Shown in pieces: positions 34,798-36,633 of a stretch of 36,633 nucleotides of DNA. How positions within the stretch are numbered: the stretch's first letter is position 1; every line of letters begins with the position of its first letter. A model generated the notes under the pieces. That model saw only the letters and a list, made by a program, of their open reading frames with translations, did not search any database and was not told the origin of the DNA. A program made the position numbers and the translations under genes. The DNA is taken from positions 1-36,633 of the forward strand of contig DRPN01000162.1 in assembly GCA_011374625.1 (NCBI GenBank), given 5' to 3'. The DNA is from Bacteroidota bacterium. Its GTDB lineage: Bacteria > Bacteroidota > Bacteroidia > Bacteroidales > VadinHA17.

Positions 34798-36495
34798 ATG
34801 TCAGAAAAAATCCTCGAATGCGTCCCCAACTTCAGTGAAGGAAGGGATATGAACAAGATTAAACAGATCACCTCGGTAATAGAGCAAGTGGAAGGAGTGC
34901 GTCTGCTGGATGTAGACCCGGGAAAGGCTACCAACAGGACTGTGGTAACCTTTGCGGGGGATCCGGATGCCGTTGTGGAGGCGGCTTTCAGGGCTGTGAA
35001 AAAAGCGGCCGAAGTACTGGATATGCGTACCCATCATGGTGAGCATCCACGCATGGGGGCTACGGATGTATGTCCTTTGGTGCCGGTTTCCAACATTACC
35101 ATGGAAGAAACCGTTGAATATGCCCGGAAACTGGCCCAAAGAATAGGCGAAGAACTGAATATCCCTGTATATTGTTACGAATATGCTGCCTTTACCGAAG
35201 AACGGCGTAATCTGGCTATGGTACGGGCAGGTGAATATGAGGGATTGAAAGAGAAACTGGCTGATCCGCACTGGAAACCCGATTTCGGTCCGTCAGTGTT
35301 TAACGCCAGGGCCGGTGCCACCGCTGTTGGCGCACGCGATTTTCTCGTGGCTTACAATATTAATTTAAATACAACCTCTGTACGGCGTGCCAATGCTGTG
35401 GCTTTTGATGTGAGGGAGCGGGGTCGTGTGAAGAGGGAAGGGGATCCTGTTACAGGGAAGATTGTAAGAGACAAGGACGGAAACCCCGTGATGATCCCGG
35501 GAAGTCTGAAAAGTGTGAAAGCGATAGGCTGGTATATTGAAGAATACGGCATAGCCCAGATCTCTATGAACCTGACCAACCTGTCGGTGACGCCCCTGCA
35601 TATCGCTTTTGACGAAGTGTGCCGCAGGGCGGAAGCGCGGGGACTGCGTGTAACAGGATCGGAACTGGTGGGACTGGTGCCCCTGAAAGTAATGCTTGAG
35701 GCAGGGAAGTATTTCCTGAGAAAACAAAAACGCTCGCTGGGGGTTCCCGACGGCGAACTGATACGTATCGCTGTGAAAACGCTTGGTCTAAACGAATTAC
35801 ATCCGTTTAGACCGGAAGAAAAAATCATTGAGTATGTGCTGGCAGAAAAAACGAAGAAAAGACTCATAGACAAGACGCTGGAAAGCTTTATGAATGAAAC
35901 GGCTTCTGAATCGCCGGCGCCCGGAGGCGGTTCCGTGGCGGCATATATCGGAGCCCTGGGAACAGCGCTGGGTACCATGGTGGCCAACCTCTCAAGCCAC
36001 AAACGCGGCTGGGATGACCGCTGGGAAGAGTTCTCCGTATGGGCGGAAAAAGGAAAGGAAATACAGAACCGGTTGCTAAAATTTGTTGATGAGGATACCG
36101 CTGCCTTTAACAGAATCATGGAAGCCTACGGTATGCCCCAAAATAGTGACGAAGAGAAAGAAAACCGGTCCAGGGCTATTCAGGAAGCTACTTTGCATGC
36201 CATGAATATTCCTTATCAGGTGATGGAAACGGCCTGTAGCGCTCTGGAAGTGATCAAAGCCATGGCGGAAACAGGAAACCCGAACTCTGTCTCTGATGCA
36301 GGGGTGGGGGCTTTGGCTATACGGGTTGCAGTAGAAGGAGCTTATATGAACGTTCTGATCAATGCCTCCGCGGTAAAAGAAACCCCGGATGCTAAAATAC
36401 TGCTGGAAAAGGGAAGGACTATCATGGATAAGACGCAACAAGTCTGTGGAAAAATCGTCGAGAAAGTATTTGAAAGTCTGAAATTGTTTGATTGA
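34798..36495 (+). CDS. ftcD: Glutamate formimidoyltransferase / formimidoyl-THF cyclodeaminase fusion
   Basis: This bifunctional enzyme moves the formimino group of N-formimino-L-glutamate to tetrahydrofolate, then deaminates it to methenyl-THF, ending histidine degradation at glutamate. It has 565 residues, near the size of animal FTCD (about 540). The transferase half (1 to about 330) has ECVPNFSEGRD and the active-site stretch THHGEHPRMGATDVCPLVP (78-96). The cyclodeaminase half (about 355-560) has SPAPGGGSVAAYIGALG and the helical C-terminus. The fusion avoids release of formimino-THF. It follows hutI in sense but is separated by the four-helix-bundle cassette. hutH and hutU are not in the window and may lie downstream. 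Confidence 0.96.
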   Translation: MSEKILECVPNFSEGRDMNKIKQITSVIEQVEGVRLLDVDPGKATNRTVVTFAGDPDAVVEAAFRAVKKAAEVLDMRTHHGEHPRMGATDVCPLVPVSNITMEETVEYARKLAQRIGEELNIPVYCYEYAAFTEERRNLAMVRAGEYEGLKEKLADPHWKPDFGPSVFNARAGATAVGARDFLVAYNINLNTTSVRRANAVAFDVRERGRVKREGDPVTGKIVRDKDGNPVMIPGSLKSVKAIGWYIEEYGIAQISMNLTNLSVTPLHIAFDEVCRRAEARGLRVTGSELVGLVPLKVMLEAGKYFLRKQKRSLGVPDGELIRIAVKTLGLNELHPFRPEEKIIEYVLAEKTKKRLIDKTLESFMNETASESPAPGGGSVAAYIGALGTALGTMVANLSSHKRGWDDRWEEFSVWAEKGKEIQNRLLKFVDEDTAAFNRIMEAYGMPQNSDEEKENRSRAIQEATLHAMNIPYQVMETACSALEVIKAMAETGNPNSVSDAGVGALAIRVAVEGAYMNVLINASAVKETPDAKILLEKGRTIMDKTQQVCGKIVEKVFESLKLFD

Positions 36496-36531
36496 AAAGG
36501 TTTTTCTTTGTTTTGAAGGATGATTTTATTA

Positions 36532-36553
36532 CTTAAAAACAATAATTTTTAAG
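36532..36553. terminator. Weak AT-rich hairpin after ftcD
   Basis: CTTAAAAA-CAATAA-TTTTTAAG is a perfect 8-bp inverted repeat 37 bases after the ftcD stop codon. The stem is almost all A-T and no T run follows, so it may be chance or a weak transcription end. Confidence 0.25.
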
Positions 36554-36633
36554 GGAAACACAACTTTTATAAAATAAATATCATCTAAGAAAAAACAGGT
36601 TTGGATAGTGTTATTTGAAATAGAAAATAACTC

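Noticed and set aside
35352-36119. Long minus-strand open frame inside ftcD
   Set aside because: It is a shadow of the ftcD reading frame, whose family match is unambiguous.

Overview
The window looks like chromosomal DNA from an anaerobic Bacteroidetes bacterium, most likely Bacteroidales or Marinilabiliales. The evidence is a TonB-dependent receptor with an N-terminal carboxypeptidase-regulatory domain, a protein with a type IX secretion sorting domain, several lipoprotein or secreted glycoside hydrolases, a class A flavodiiron protein, a fused FTCD enzyme, and several upstream boxes matching the Bacteroidetes -7 consensus TAnnTTTG. A T9SS cargo protein argues against gut Bacteroides, which usually lack that system. 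This placement is inference from gene content; no phylogeny was run.

Layout, left to right. (1) 1-645: the 3' part of a [4Fe-4S] APS/PAPS reductase. (2) 724-6988: a sugar-use unit of GH2, an MFS sugar porter and a GH36/clan GH-D-like lipoprotein, closed by a hairpin shared with the convergent gene at 7031-9478 (beta-propeller plus phosphoesterase lipoprotein). (3) 9692-10873: a flavodiiron protein. (4) 11046-13352: a GH95 alpha-fucosidase-type enzyme, convergent with a CDP-alcohol phosphatidyltransferase. (5) 14255-15437: a gene-poor segment with two tRNA-Leu genes embedded in a duplicated 157-bp repeat. (6) 15438-18481: a TonB-dependent receptor tail-to-tail with a T9SS cargo protein. (7) 18526-21289: a probably frameshifted small coiled-coil gene, a small eRF1-domain-like protein, trmD and a secreted unknown. 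(8) 21389-25837: a membrane-linked AraC regulator followed by thrS-infC-rpmI-rplT. (9) 26245-26961: dapB. (10) 27087-32812: a minus-strand envelope cluster of an outer-membrane barrel, a giant metalloprotease/propeller/barrel fusion and a cytosolic protein of unknown family. (11) 32938-36495: the histidine-degradation genes hutI and ftcD, separated by a four-helix-bundle gene flanked by short inverted repeats.

How they work together. The GH2, GH36-like and GH95 enzymes suggest trimming of galactose- and fucose-decorated glycans, with the MFS porter importing the sugars; no SusC/SusD pair is visible. thrS-infC-rpmI-rplT is the classic translation cluster, and infC appears to start with AUA directly behind a strong Shine-Dalgarno. 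HutI and FTCD carry out the last two steps of histidine-to-glutamate conversion, with hutH and hutU presumably outside the window.

I see no CRISPR array, prophage, transposase or recognisable defence island. The best leads for something undescribed are the tRNA-Leu-associated repeat, the GH-D-like enzyme lacking its expected nucleophile, the protease/propeller/barrel fusion with its neighbours, and the four-helix-bundle cassette in the hut locus.
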